A DNA stretch of 64,000 nucleotides from Leptospira fainei serovar Hurstbridge str. BUT 6 (lineage in GTDB: Bacteria > Spirochaetota > Leptospiria > Leptospirales > Leptospiraceae), in contig NZ_AKWZ02000004.1 of assembly GCF_000306235.2 (NCBI RefSeq), positions 124,001 to 188,000 on the forward strand, in the 5' to 3' direction. Below are positions 38,638 through 47,602 of this stretch, piece after piece; positions within the stretch are counted from its first letter, which is position 1; the number at the start of each line of letters is the position of its first letter. The position numbers and the translations under genes were made by a program. A model generated the notes under the pieces. It had not been told where the DNA came from, did not search any database, and saw only the letters and a program-made list of their open reading frames with translations.

Positions 38638-40299
38638 CTATTTTTTCCCGACCGAGGCTTTCCATAAATCGATCTTCCGGCGATTCAAGGAATTCAGCGC
38701 AGCGGATTTAGTTCCCGTCGGATCGCCGACTTCGTAAACGTTCCAGTCTCCGCAATGGATCACTGCGGAGGCCGGACCGAAATGCGTCTCGAAAGATTCC
38801 TTTTTGATTCCGTTCATAATCGCGAACGAGTAAGGACGATCCGATAAAAACCAACGAAAACTATTTTGCCAATAGAAAAGGCTCATATCTTCCAAATAAT
38901 CGTCCACGGCGATCTTATTACGGGAAAAAATTCTTAAAGGACGACTTTCCCAAAAACTCGCGAGACCTCTACGCCAATCTTTAGCTTGAATTTCTCGATC
39001 GATGCACGCGATGCTTTCGGGATAGTAAACGACTCCTTTTTCACGCGGCAAAACCGTATATAGAACGAAGACCATCAAAATGGACGACAAAAACGAAGAA
39101 ATTCGAGAATACAATTTTATGTTGGAAGAGACACCTAATAGACCTGCAAAACTCCCAAGGGCAGCGAGAATCATCTCTCCGAAATAACGGTCGATAGGCG
39201 GCGACCCTTGAGTGGCATGACCGTTGATTGCAGGAATAAAAACGAGAAATAGAGGTACAATCATACCTAAAGAAGAAAATAGAATAATAGGCAAAATCCG
39301 ATTAACGGCGGATATTTGCGCTCGGCTTTTTTTCTGAATCAAAATATAGAGCGCCGAAGTCGAAACGAGTGCGATCAATTCGAAACGATTGGCAATAAAA
39401 ACGGAAACGGAGGCGCCATAAAATCCGTTCCACCAAAGAGCCGGATTACCGAATACCGTTTTCCAGGCGATTCTCCCGGAAGCATAAAGGCCGGGGAAAA
39501 GTATTACTTTATTTTTATCTAATAAACCATATGCTAACTTAACGGCGATCATCGCCAATAGAATCGGAATAAGACATTTACCGAAACTTCGAATCCGTGC
39601 CCGCCATGTCTCTTTTATAAAGAGGATGGCGATTCCTTCCGCAAAAATTAACGGAATCAGAAACGCCGGGAGAAAAAACAAATCGCTTAATCCTAGTGCG
39701 AACGCAGATAGCAAACACGCCAGAAAATAAATTCTTTTCTGAGACCGTTTCCATAGATAATAGAAGGACCAAGTCCAACCGAGCGATGCCCAGGCACCCG
39801 TATGATACCCCGGTAAAAAAAGGAAAATCCGGCTTTGCTCTAAAATACATAAAGCACCGAGTAAATACCCTATTCCCAAAAAAAGAGAATCCGCATTACG
39901 ATTCTTTCTTTCGATCCCTAATGTCCGAATTAAAAATAGAATTCCTAGTAAAAGATAAGTCCATTGAACGAAGGCATAACAGAGATGGGTATATTCCCAT
40001 GCACCAACTTCCCGAAGAAGAAATACAGTCCTGAGCACGAAGTAGAAAAATGCATCGGGAAAGAAATATGGCGACGGAGTCCAGCACCAATCGGTAAATC
40101 CATACAGCCCCAAAATTCCATCCCGTAAAAAAACTTCCGAGTAAAGAATCGGAAAAAAAAGAGAATCCGCATTATAGAAAGAATCGGCAAGTCGCGAATT
40201 CGTGGAAATCGTTCCCAGGCTAAGAATAAAGAGAAAAACGGAAAGAATCGGAAAAACGAAAAATAAAGTATTCCGCATGAAAGAAAATTTCGCCTCCAA
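38638..40299 (-). CDS. Polytopic membrane protein, GT-C-like, paralogue 2
   Basis: Paralogue of 35612..37267, 553 residues, about 11 hydrophobic segments and a soluble tail. The TTG start at 40299 (GGAGG lies inside, next to it) competes with an ATG at 40278 preceded by that GGAGG at 14 bases. Shared strings: NADSLFFPILYSEVF, WCWTPSPYFFPDAFFYF, FLPGYHTGAWASLGWTWSF and NSFRWFLSDRPYSFAIM. Hypothetical glycosyltransferase-like membrane protein; substrate unknown. Its 3' end meets that of the sugar dehydrogenase gene with a gap of 14 bases. Confidence 0.7.
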   Translation of the reverse strand: MEAKFSFMRNTLFFVFPILSVFLFILSLGTISTNSRLADSFYNADSLFFPILYSEVFLRDGILGLYGFTDWCWTPSPYFFPDAFFYFVLRTVFLLREVGAWEYTHLCYAFVQWTYLLLGILFLIRTLGIERKNRNADSLFLGIGYLLGALCILEQSRIFLFLPGYHTGAWASLGWTWSFYYLWKRSQKRIYFLACLLSAFALGLSDLFFLPAFLIPLIFAEGIAILFIKETWRARIRSFGKCLIPILLAMIAVKLAYGLLDKNKVILFPGLYASGRIAWKTVFGNPALWWNGFYGASVSVFIANRFELIALVSTSALYILIQKKSRAQISAVNRILPIILFSSLGMIVPLFLVFIPAINGHATQGSPPIDRYFGEMILAALGSFAGLLGVSSNIKLYSRISSFLSSILMVFVLYTVLPREKGVVYYPESIACIDREIQAKDWRRGLASFWESRPLRIFSRNKIAVDDYLEDMSLFYWQNSFRWFLSDRPYSFAIMNGIKKESFETHFGPASAVIHCGDWNVYEVGDPTGTKSAALNSLNRRKIDLWKASVGKK

Positions 40300-40421
40300 A
40301 TGAAAGGTTTTCTCATGAAACTATTGAATCAATCCCGATGAATCGTAGGCCAAGAACGAAAAAGAGTGGCATCAATCATGGATATATCTTACCAAATAGT
40401 AGTTACAGAATAGGCTTATGA

Positions 40422-42701
40422 ATGAAACTCCTTTTACCGTTTAGTTCCGAATATTTTAATTGGCTTCGCAAAGATGCGCCTCAGGGACCTGTAGAAACTT
40501 ACCCTTTGATCGGAGATGAATTTCGAAGCTCCATTCCCGGCATCTATATCGTAGGCGATTTAACCGGAATTCCGCTCTTAAAGTATGCGGCCGATAGCGG
40601 CGCAAAAGTAGTATCATTTCTGGATTCGAACACCGAACCGAAATCGGAGAATGTTTACGATTTATTGATTATCGGAGGAGGCCCTTCCGGGATTTCGGCA
40701 GGTATCGAAGCCCGAAAAAAAGGACTAAAATTTCTAATTCTTGAGGGGAACAAGGCCTTTCATACGATCCACAGCTATCCTAAAGGTAAACCGATTTTCG
40801 CGGAACCGGAAACGTTCCTATCCGCCTCGGAATTGCGGATCGATAACGGATATAAGGAAAGTCTTATACGAGATTTACAAACCGCATTGGATGGCTACGA
40901 CTTACCTTTATTGGAAGGGAAGCAAGTCGTTAAAATTGTCCCTTCCGGAATCGAAGGTTCTCGATTTGAACTTACTACCGAAGACGGGAGTAAGTTCCGC
41001 TGCTTCAATATCGTACTGGCCATCGGTAAATCCGGAGACAGCAGACGTTTAGGGATTCCGGGAGAAGATGGAGAAAACGTCTTTCACCGTCTAATTGATC
41101 CGGCCGATTTTAACGGACAGGATGTCGTCGTAGTCGGGGGCGGAGATTCCGCTATAGAAGCCGCACTAGCGTTGGAAGGAAAAGCTAAATCGGTAGCTCT
41201 TTCCTATCGCGGAGAGGAGTTGGTGAGACCGAAGGAAGAAAATAAGGCTAAGTTTTTATCCAAAGTTTCCGAAGGAAAAATTGATTTCCTACCGTCCTCG
41301 TCCGTAAAGGAAATACAAAATAAAAATGTAATATTCTTTCGTAAAAATTCCGAAACGAAAGTGCCTGCGGATTCATCACTGATTTTGATCGGTTCCGAAC
41401 CTCCGATTTCTTTTTTGCGGAAAATCGGACTGGCTATTCAAAACGTTCGTTCCGTCCGCGAATGGTCGGGATTTTTCGCGATGATCTCCTTTTCGTTTCT
41501 CGTTTATTTCGGCAAAGCCGCCTTCTACGGAATCGAATGGTATTCCTGGGCGGCGGGAGCAGGGTTAATCGGCTTCGTCTTTTTCTCAGCCGCATGGCTC
41601 GGAAGCGGAAGGAAGAAATCAATTTCCGTCGGATGGAATTGGAATTTATTCAGGACCACTTATCTATCGTTTGCCGCCGTATATTTTATTAGCGCGTATG
41701 TAGGAAGTAAATACTTCGGGTGGTTTCTTTTAAACAAGTATCCCGGCTTTCATTATACTTTACTGTATTCCCTCACGATCACCGTGTTTGGAATTCGAAG
41801 AATGAGAGTTCGCCCGACGAAATATATTAAAACCCAAACCTGGACTTTAATTCTTGTACAGGTTTTTCCTCTCTTCCTAATGCCGGAAATTATTTTGCCC
41901 TGGTTAGGAGAATTGGGACTGCTCGGTTCCTCCGACGGATTTTTATTAACTCAAGTATTCCCCGGTGGCGCCTATTGGAAGGCTTACGGTTTGATCCTTG
42001 CTTGGCCATTGAATATGGGAGTTCTTTACGACGGTGGAATCACGGCCTTTTGGTTGATTTACGGCCTCGTACTCAGCTTCGGAGTCATTCCATACTTGGT
42101 GTTCCGTTACGGTAAAGGAGCTTACTGCGGTTGGATTTGTTCTTGTGGTGGCCTAGCGGAAACGTTAGGAGACGAAACCCGAACGAAAATGCCTCACGGA
42201 AAATGGGCGTACCGATTAGAGCATTCCGGTCAGTGGGTTCTACTCGCGGCGATTCTTTTAACAACGGCTAAATTGTTAGGAAGCTTTATTTCGCCGCTTT
42301 GGTTCCTGTCTTTAGGTGCGGATTCCGTTAAGCGAATCTATGACGCAATCGTGGATATCAGCCTAGCCGGCGTCATCGGCCTGGGCGCTTATTTCTTTCT
42401 CTCGGGCAGAATTTGGTGCAGAATGTTCTGCCCTTTAGCGGGACTGATGCATATCTATGCGAGATTCAGTCGCTTTAGAATTTTCTCGGAAAAGAAACGC
42501 TGCATTTCCTGTAATATCTGTACGAAGGTCTGCCATCAAGGAATCGACGTTATGAGTTACGCTAATCGTGGACGCCCGATGGACAGCGTTCAATGCGTCC
42601 GATGCTCGGCGTGCGTAGTCAACTGCCCTACGAACGTTCTGTCTTTCGGAGAGGAAATAAACGGATTTTCGGTATTCGGAAAATTGAAAGCAACTCTCTG
42701 A
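40422..42701 (+). CDS. FAD/NAD(P) reductase fused to membrane polyferredoxin
   Basis: 759 residues that combine a soluble flavin reductase and a NapH/NosR-like membrane iron-sulfur module. Rossmann motifs: IIGGGPSGISAG (83-94, FAD) and VVVVGGGDSAIEAA (NAD(P)). A segment normally at the C terminus of thioredoxin-reductase-like proteins, IPGIYIVGDLTGIPLLKYA (38-56), lies in front of the FAD motif, and no such GD motif follows the second Rossmann half. No CxxC redox disulfide. After residue about 345 come roughly nine membrane segments, the Cys pairs CGWICSCGG and CRMFCP, and two classical 4Fe-4S sites, CISCNICTKVC and CVRCSACVVNCP. Probably moves electrons from NAD(P)H through FAD to the clusters and a membrane or periplasmic acceptor. 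Single gene. Confidence 0.85.
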   Translation: MKLLLPFSSEYFNWLRKDAPQGPVETYPLIGDEFRSSIPGIYIVGDLTGIPLLKYAADSGAKVVSFLDSNTEPKSENVYDLLIIGGGPSGISAGIEARKKGLKFLILEGNKAFHTIHSYPKGKPIFAEPETFLSASELRIDNGYKESLIRDLQTALDGYDLPLLEGKQVVKIVPSGIEGSRFELTTEDGSKFRCFNIVLAIGKSGDSRRLGIPGEDGENVFHRLIDPADFNGQDVVVVGGGDSAIEAALALEGKAKSVALSYRGEELVRPKEENKAKFLSKVSEGKIDFLPSSSVKEIQNKNVIFFRKNSETKVPADSSLILIGSEPPISFLRKIGLAIQNVRSVREWSGFFAMISFSFLVYFGKAAFYGIEWYSWAAGAGLIGFVFFSAAWLGSGRKKSISVGWNWNLFRTTYLSFAAVYFISAYVGSKYFGWFLLNKYPGFHYTLLYSLTITVFGIRRMRVRPTKYIKTQTWTLILVQVFPLFLMPEIILPWLGELGLLGSSDGFLLTQVFPGGAYWKAYGLILAWPLNMGVLYDGGITAFWLIYGLVLSFGVIPYLVFRYGKGAYCGWICSCGGLAETLGDETRTKMPHGKWAYRLEHSGQWVLLAAILLTTAKLLGSFISPLWFLSLGADSVKRIYDAIVDISLAGVIGLGAYFFLSGRIWCRMFCPLAGLMHIYARFSRFRIFSEKKRCISCNICTKVCHQGIDVMSYANRGRPMDSVQCVRCSACVVNCPTNVLSFGEEINGFSVFGKLKATL

Positions 42702-42817
42702 GTGAACTCCTAGATCGAAAAAGGGTCGAATCGAAACCCGATATCGGCTCTTGAAATAACCCTTATAGATAATTTTCTACTCGCCAGTGCATCGGTCATT
42801 TCGGTAAATTATTTCTC

Positions 42818-43276
42818 ATGAGTTCTTTTTTAGAATATGCCCAAGATCGTTTAAAAGTTTGCGGTCCAATTACGGTAAAAGCGATGTTCGGAGGTTATGG
42901 AGTCTATTCCGGAAATCGTATCTTCGGAATGATCGTAAACGATCTCCTTTATTTTAAAGTCGGTCCGGGTAACCAAGCCGAATACGAAGCCGCGAGCATG
43001 TCTCCGTTCACATACGACGGCAAAAATGGGAAGCCGGTCCGCATGTCCTATTGGCAAGTTCCCGAGGAAATCTTAGAAGATGACGAAGATCTTCGTTTCT
43101 GGTTCCGAAAAGCAATGGCGGAAGCGGCAAAGGCGGCTGCCCCTAAAAAGAAAGTACCGATAAAAAAATCTCCGCCGAAGAAAAAGGGAATCGCGAAAAA
43201 GAAACTTCCAGCCAAAAAGAAAAAGGTCGCTAAAAAGAAGATCGTAGCTAAGAAGAAGTCTGCAAAGAAACGCTAG
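42818..43276 (+). CDS. TfoX N-terminal-like protein with lysine-rich tail
   Basis: 152 residues: a TfoX N-terminal-type domain (1-95, KAMFGGYGVYSGNRIFGMIVND, then VRMSYWQVPEEIL) and a C-terminal tail of about 50 residues made of K-rich repeats (AKKKLPAKKKKVAKKK) like histone H1 tails. TfoX was named for competence regulation in Haemophilus, but the isolated domain has no known enzyme activity. The tail should bind nucleic acid or polyphosphate; comparison with HctB/H1-like bacterial proteins is fair but the head differs. Cytoplasmic; single gene convergent with the receptor gene that follows. Confidence 0.85.
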   Translation: MSSFLEYAQDRLKVCGPITVKAMFGGYGVYSGNRIFGMIVNDLLYFKVGPGNQAEYEAASMSPFTYDGKNGKPVRMSYWQVPEEILEDDEDLRFWFRKAMAEAAKAAAPKKKVPIKKSPPKKKGIAKKKLPAKKKKVAKKKIVAKKKSAKKR

Positions 43277-43304
43277 GAATTTTTAGCGGTATTATCTAAA
43301 CACC

Positions 43305-43327
43305 GGAGATTTCAAACCGAAATCTCC
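43305..43327 (-). terminator. Hairpin overlapping the end of the 7TM-AraC gene
   Basis: GGAGATTTC (43305-43313) and GAAATCTCC (43319-43327) form a 9-bp stem with loop AAACC. The stop codon of the gene ending at 43312 lies within the hairpin. Probably terminates one or both convergent genes. Confidence 0.5.
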
Positions 43328-45000
43328 CGTCCATTTTTTCTACTGTTGCTATCACCAAGAATGGCTTTTCGGCGGAAGGCGTTCGGATTTGTGTTCGTCG
43401 CCTTTTTAAACTCCAGATGAAATGCGGATTTAGAGCTATACCCTGCCTTGATTCGCACTTCATTCGTAGACATCCCGGGATCTTCGATTAATAATCGCTT
43501 TGCCTCTTCGATGCGATAGGAATTAATTAAATTGGGAAAGGTCGTATGAAATTGCATGCGAACTACTTCGGAAAGCTGGTGCGCGCCGATTCCCAGTTCC
43601 CTAGCCAAATGCTCTTCCTTTAAAGAATGTTTTAGGAAAATTTTATCCGTCTCCAGCAATTCTTTTAATTTCGATACCGTTTGATTGATATCGATCGAGC
43701 CGATTTTGCTTTTTCTTACAAAGGATTTCGCAGGAAGGGAAATCCATAATCCTTCCGAAATTATACGGGATAAGGAATAGGTCGTCACTACGGCATGCAA
43801 CGGATACAAAATCAAAAAAGAAAAAACGATGAGCCAATTATACGGCGCATAATCGAAGTGATAACTGGCTTTAATGAAGAAACAACTAATAAACAAAAGC
43901 CAAGAAAGTAGATAGAGTCGTATCTGGAAGCTATTCTTTACTATCAGATTAGAATGAACTCGATAGAAATAGTAAGCTAAAATCCCGAAACCTCCGGCTA
44001 AGAGGAAGAATCTTTCTTCGGCGAAATTTTTAACGAGCGGTATGAGAACAAAGGAATAACTGAATAGGCATCCGATGGTAAAAAAGAGAACCGACTTGTT
44101 TTTAAGTTCAAAGAATCGAGCAAGATGAAAAAGGTAACCGAACAGGGAGAGAAAGAATACGGTTAAAAATAGATAGTACGAATAAAAGCTTATTTTGTTT
44201 TCCCAACCAATCCAAGAATGAATGGAACGGCCGTGGAGAAAATAGAATCCGAAAAATAAGACGGTCATATAAGCCGCAAGAGAAAGAAATATGCCGGCTT
44301 GCAGCTTGCGCGAATAATAGATATTCAAGCCGACTGCGAACAAATAAATCCCGAGAATAGCGGAAAAAATAACACGTTTCCAAACCACCATCTCATGAAA
44401 GGCCCCCTCGTCCAAGAGAGTTAAAGGAAAATTTACGTAGGTCAATTCTTCATAAGCATCCAAATGAATGTATAACACGTATTGCGTTTTTGCAGGAAAG
44501 CGAATACGGAAGTTAGGGCGCGGAGAGACGATCTCGTTATAAAAGGCGTCGGAATTATCGGTTATTTCAAGCCTGCGGAATTCACCTTTCTCGGACTGGT
44601 AGCATAGTTCGGCTTTGGGAACGTTAATCGAATTAAAAAGAATTCGTCTATCCAACGGCACATCCGACTCGTTCCGAACGGTTAACCGCAACCAAACGCC
44701 GTTGGATGTCCGCCTCACCCGCAAAACGTCTTCGATCGGATTTAAGTACCACTCGAAAGCCTGCAAACCTTTGAGATTATCGATCGTGCATGAAGTGAAT
44801 TTCCGATCACGATGTCTATATTCCACATGGGTACTAACGTTCAGGCTGCGAACCCCGTCATCGATTCGGACAGGAGATTCTGCATTCAACGGGAAAAGTA
44901 AGTATGTTTGAGTCAAGAAAAACAAAAGAAGAAATTTCAGAAGAATTATCAAAACTGAATACTTTCTATAATTAATTTTCGAATGTAACAAGTTTATCAT
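43312..45000 (-). CDS. 7TM-DISM receptor fused to AraC-type DNA-binding domain
   Basis: 562 residues. N-terminal signal segment, then a periplasmic 7TMR-DISMED2-like carbohydrate-binding-type domain (45-195), seven transmembrane helices (about 205-412) and a cytoplasmic AraC-type double helix-turn-helix (about 440-545) with ARELGIGAHQLSEVVR and VRIKAGYSSKSAFHLEFKK. Thus a membrane-bound one-component regulator that could sense a ligand outside and bind DNA inside. It is divergent from the porin gene at 45802 across an 800-base gap with two matching palindromes, so self- or porin-regulation is likely, though not shown. Confidence 0.88.
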   Translation of the reverse strand: MINLLHSKINYRKYSVLIILLKFLLLFFLTQTYLLFPLNAESPVRIDDGVRSLNVSTHVEYRHRDRKFTSCTIDNLKGLQAFEWYLNPIEDVLRVRRTSNGVWLRLTVRNESDVPLDRRILFNSINVPKAELCYQSEKGEFRRLEITDNSDAFYNEIVSPRPNFRIRFPAKTQYVLYIHLDAYEELTYVNFPLTLLDEGAFHEMVVWKRVIFSAILGIYLFAVGLNIYYSRKLQAGIFLSLAAYMTVLFFGFYFLHGRSIHSWIGWENKISFYSYYLFLTVFFLSLFGYLFHLARFFELKNKSVLFFTIGCLFSYSFVLIPLVKNFAEERFFLLAGGFGILAYYFYRVHSNLIVKNSFQIRLYLLSWLLFISCFFIKASYHFDYAPYNWLIVFSFLILYPLHAVVTTYSLSRIISEGLWISLPAKSFVRKSKIGSIDINQTVSKLKELLETDKIFLKHSLKEEHLARELGIGAHQLSEVVRMQFHTTFPNLINSYRIEEAKRLLIEDPGMSTNEVRIKAGYSSKSAFHLEFKKATNTNPNAFRRKAILGDSNSRKNGREISV

Positions 45001-45231
45001 TGATGCTTAGCCGAAAGAAAGACCTTCAGCTAAGGTCACTCGACTTTCAATCCCGGTCAAGAACATTGAAAGAATTCCAGTTCATTTATAAATAAGAAAT
45101 AATCGTAATAAAGATTTCGAGCTCGATATGTTAACACAAAATCTTTGCAAAACGGCCCCTTTCTCCTTCAGGAGCCGATCCATTTCGATAGATTCCCAAT
45201 CAAGATTCATTTCGTCGTTTTTTGACAAATA

Positions 45232-45257
45232 AAGTCCATTTTCCGGAAATAGGACTT
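45232..45257. promoter_or_regulatory. 26-bp palindrome, candidate operator 1
   Basis: AAGTCC-at-TTTCCGGAAA-ta-GGACTT; symmetric at 22 of 26 positions. Half sites and core match operator 2, 126 bases further on. TTGACA lies just upstream (45222-45227). Confidence 0.55.
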
Positions 45258-45357
45258 CAAGATAGGTTAGCTCCTGCCCTTAGAATTTATTTCCGCCGAT
45301 CGCCTCGATCGATTCAGGAAGTCGGCCGAGATTTCTCCGAGACCGGAAAAATGAATA

Positions 45358-45383
45358 GAGTACAATTTCCGGAATTTGCACTC
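45358..45383. promoter_or_regulatory. 26-bp palindrome, candidate operator 2
   Basis: GAGTaCAAtTTCCGGAAtTTGcACTC, symmetric at 22 of 26 positions. Aligned over about 32 bases it is roughly 25/32 identical to operator 1, including a shared leading AATA and core TTTCCGGAA. Spacing start-to-start is 126 bases, about 12 helical turns. Confidence 0.55.
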
Positions 45384-45801
45384 CACTTTCATCACATCAA
45401 TGAACTCGTATAGTTATAGTATTATTATACTTAATTTTATATTAATATTTATTGTTAAATCTTTTCACATAAATTCCAATTTCTTAAATTTGGAATACTT
45501 TTCTCCGCCCTTTCGGAACCAAAAACGAAAATCACTTCGACGAAAAAGGGGGCTAAAAATATCGTCTCCCAAAACGCAAAAGAACCGCCCTCTTTTAACA
45601 GACAACTCGCAATATGCGGTAGAAACATTCAAAATCTACCTCTGCCATTCTTTTATTTAAATAATTCTAAATTATATTTTTATAATACTAAAAAGTAAAC
45701 CTTCCGTAATGCAGCCGTAACCATTTTTCCGGATAACATTCATATCGGAATGAATTAGCAATTCAATCGCCAGTTCCGAAATACACGAACGGAAAAATGA
45801 A

Positions 45802-47577
45802 ATGAATAAGCTTATTAGGAGGATCGCAATAACGGCATTCCTTCTGCCTTTGTCAGGAAATCTTTTTTCAAAAGACTTATACGTAGATAAAACAACCGGG
45901 CAAGTCTTTGCCGCTCCCGGCGCAAATAGAGTCAAGCTCCAAGACGACTCGAACGCACCGGCCCAAGATAACGGGAACGGAGCAGACAAATCGAATGCTG
46001 ACCCGAGCAAAGTCGATAACGGACTTACCCAAGAAAACAATTTTCAAAAGGGTTACGGCTTTACGGACGTGCCTAACCAATCCGCTCACCGCCCAAGAGA
46101 TCCGCAAAAAGAGAAATTAACGATCTACGGAAGACTTCAATTTCGCGGAATTGCGGGATCGAAGGACACCAACTACAGCAACGGCCATGATAACTTCCAA
46201 GCAGTCGACTGGAACGTCAGACGACTCCGCCTCGGTGCAATGTATGAAGGCGCTGATTGGTGGGGAGGCTTGGTCAATATTCGTTTAGAGAACCTAGTCG
46301 CTAGACCGGAATTAAGTCCTGCAACTACGGCTACCGCCTGTACGAACGCGGCTTGTACTCAAACTACGACTGTTGTGACTAAGGGCCAAACCTTAGCGAA
46401 TAACAGAGGCGCCGTTCAGGAAGCGGTCGTTTGGCTCCAATCGAAATATGCGAATTCTCGTATAAGCCTCGGTCAGCTCAACGTTCCGTTCAACCGCGAA
46501 TACATCGCTTCCTCTCAGAACTTAGTCAACATTGAGCGCTCCATGATCACTGCTGCTCTCCCTCAATTCGATATGGGAGCCATGCTGAACGTTCACCCTC
46601 TGAAACAAATCTTGGGCGACAAATACACGCAAATGCTCACCGTAACCGGGTATGTCGGAAACGGTAGAGGTGCTGGCGGCGACTACGGAACAGGTCGTAA
46701 AATCGATTTATTCAACACCAGAAACGGAAATGCAGGAACGATAACAACCGCACCTACCTACATCTGGCGCGTAGTTTTCAACCCTCTGGGTGGTCTCGTG
46801 AACCAAGTCGGAAAAGAAGTCGGTTGGCATGAAGGAGAAGAGATCTTCCAATCCAGAACCAAATGGTCCATCGGTGCGGCTGGCTGGCAAACGGCAAGTT
46901 TCAATACCATCGCCACCTCCACGATTCCCGCCTTAGTCGACGCTTATCCGAGAGGAGCTGCTGCGGTTAACATCGTAACTCCTCAGAGTACTCCGGATAA
47001 CGGGACTACCGGTACTTCGGCAAACGGGTTTGGATTCGGAATTCCATACGGTCTTCCCGGTTCCAGCAACGCTACGTTGGTGCAAAATAACTCGACTACG
47101 CCTGCTTCTCCTCGTTGGGGTCTCGTGGCGCACACTTACGATACGACTTTCTATTCCAACGGAATTTACGTAAACGCAGCGTATACGAAAATGAGCGGTC
47201 CTGCATCCAACAATACGATGGGTTACCATGTAACATTGGGGTATAACGTTCCGATTCTTGCGAAATACTATATCATGCCTGTCGTCAGATATGACTACCT
47301 GCAAGGTGACTTCAATCGGGATCATCATATCGATCCGAGCGATGCATATCGTTCCTACTGGGCGGGTATAAATCTCTACTTGGATAAGCATTTGATGAAA
47401 CTTCAACTTTTCTATAATGACTTTCACACCATGTTAGGATATAATCCTGCTACCGGAGGCGCCAAAGCTCTGGACAACCAGGCGATTATCCTACAAGCTC
47501 AGTTTAGCTTTCAAACAGGTGTGTCGACCAATGAGAAACAGTATTCTGCAGCGGAGGGGAACGCCAGATCTAACTAA
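45802..47577 (+). CDS. Outer-membrane porin (phosphate-selective porin O/P-like)
   Basis: 591 residues with a cleavable signal peptide (MNKLIRRIAITAFLLPLSGNLFS) and a long Asn/Asp-rich linker before the barrel. The barrel region has KLTIYGRLQFRGIAG, DWNVRRLRLGAMYEGADWWG, ISLGQLNVPFNREY and a final QAQFSF-type strand, in the style of phosphate-selective or related porins of 16-18 strands. Anion or nutrient uptake across the outer membrane is inferred; the selectivity cannot be told. A repeated Thr/Asn-rich insertion (about 395-430) suggests a surface loop. Followed 25 bases later by a lipoprotein gene on the same strand. Confidence 0.8.
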   Translation: MNKLIRRIAITAFLLPLSGNLFSKDLYVDKTTGQVFAAPGANRVKLQDDSNAPAQDNGNGADKSNADPSKVDNGLTQENNFQKGYGFTDVPNQSAHRPRDPQKEKLTIYGRLQFRGIAGSKDTNYSNGHDNFQAVDWNVRRLRLGAMYEGADWWGGLVNIRLENLVARPELSPATTATACTNAACTQTTTVVTKGQTLANNRGAVQEAVVWLQSKYANSRISLGQLNVPFNREYIASSQNLVNIERSMITAALPQFDMGAMLNVHPLKQILGDKYTQMLTVTGYVGNGRGAGGDYGTGRKIDLFNTRNGNAGTITTAPTYIWRVVFNPLGGLVNQVGKEVGWHEGEEIFQSRTKWSIGAAGWQTASFNTIATSTIPALVDAYPRGAAAVNIVTPQSTPDNGTTGTSANGFGFGIPYGLPGSSNATLVQNNSTTPASPRWGLVAHTYDTTFYSNGIYVNAAYTKMSGPASNNTMGYHVTLGYNVPILAKYYIMPVVRYDYLQGDFNRDHHIDPSDAYRSYWAGINLYLDKHLMKLQLFYNDFHTMLGYNPATGGAKALDNQAIILQAQFSFQTGVSTNEKQYSAAEGNARSN

Positions 47578-47602
47578 TCGCGCGATCTGAAACGGAAAAA
47601 TT

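Larger units (their letters stand above)
45001..45801. promoter_or_regulatory. 800-base divergent intergenic region, regulatory
   Basis: No supported gene. It separates the 7TM-AraC regulator from the porin. It holds the two 26-bp palindromes listed separately (45232-45257 and 45358-45383), a TTGACA at 45222-45227 immediately before the first, and AT-rich tracts near 45410-45480 and 45655-45705 with a TATAAT-like box in the second. Best read as a long promoter/operator region for the porin transcript, with no good -35/-10 pair that I can certify. Confidence 0.5.

Noticed and set aside
45222..45413. 63-residue open frame in the porin upstream gap
   Set aside because: Its apparent internal repeat is only the two DNA palindromes translated; composition and start are poor.
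45376..45660. 94-residue open frame in the same gap
   Set aside because: Ile/Asn/Phe-rich due to AT-rich DNA, no ribosome site, no domain.
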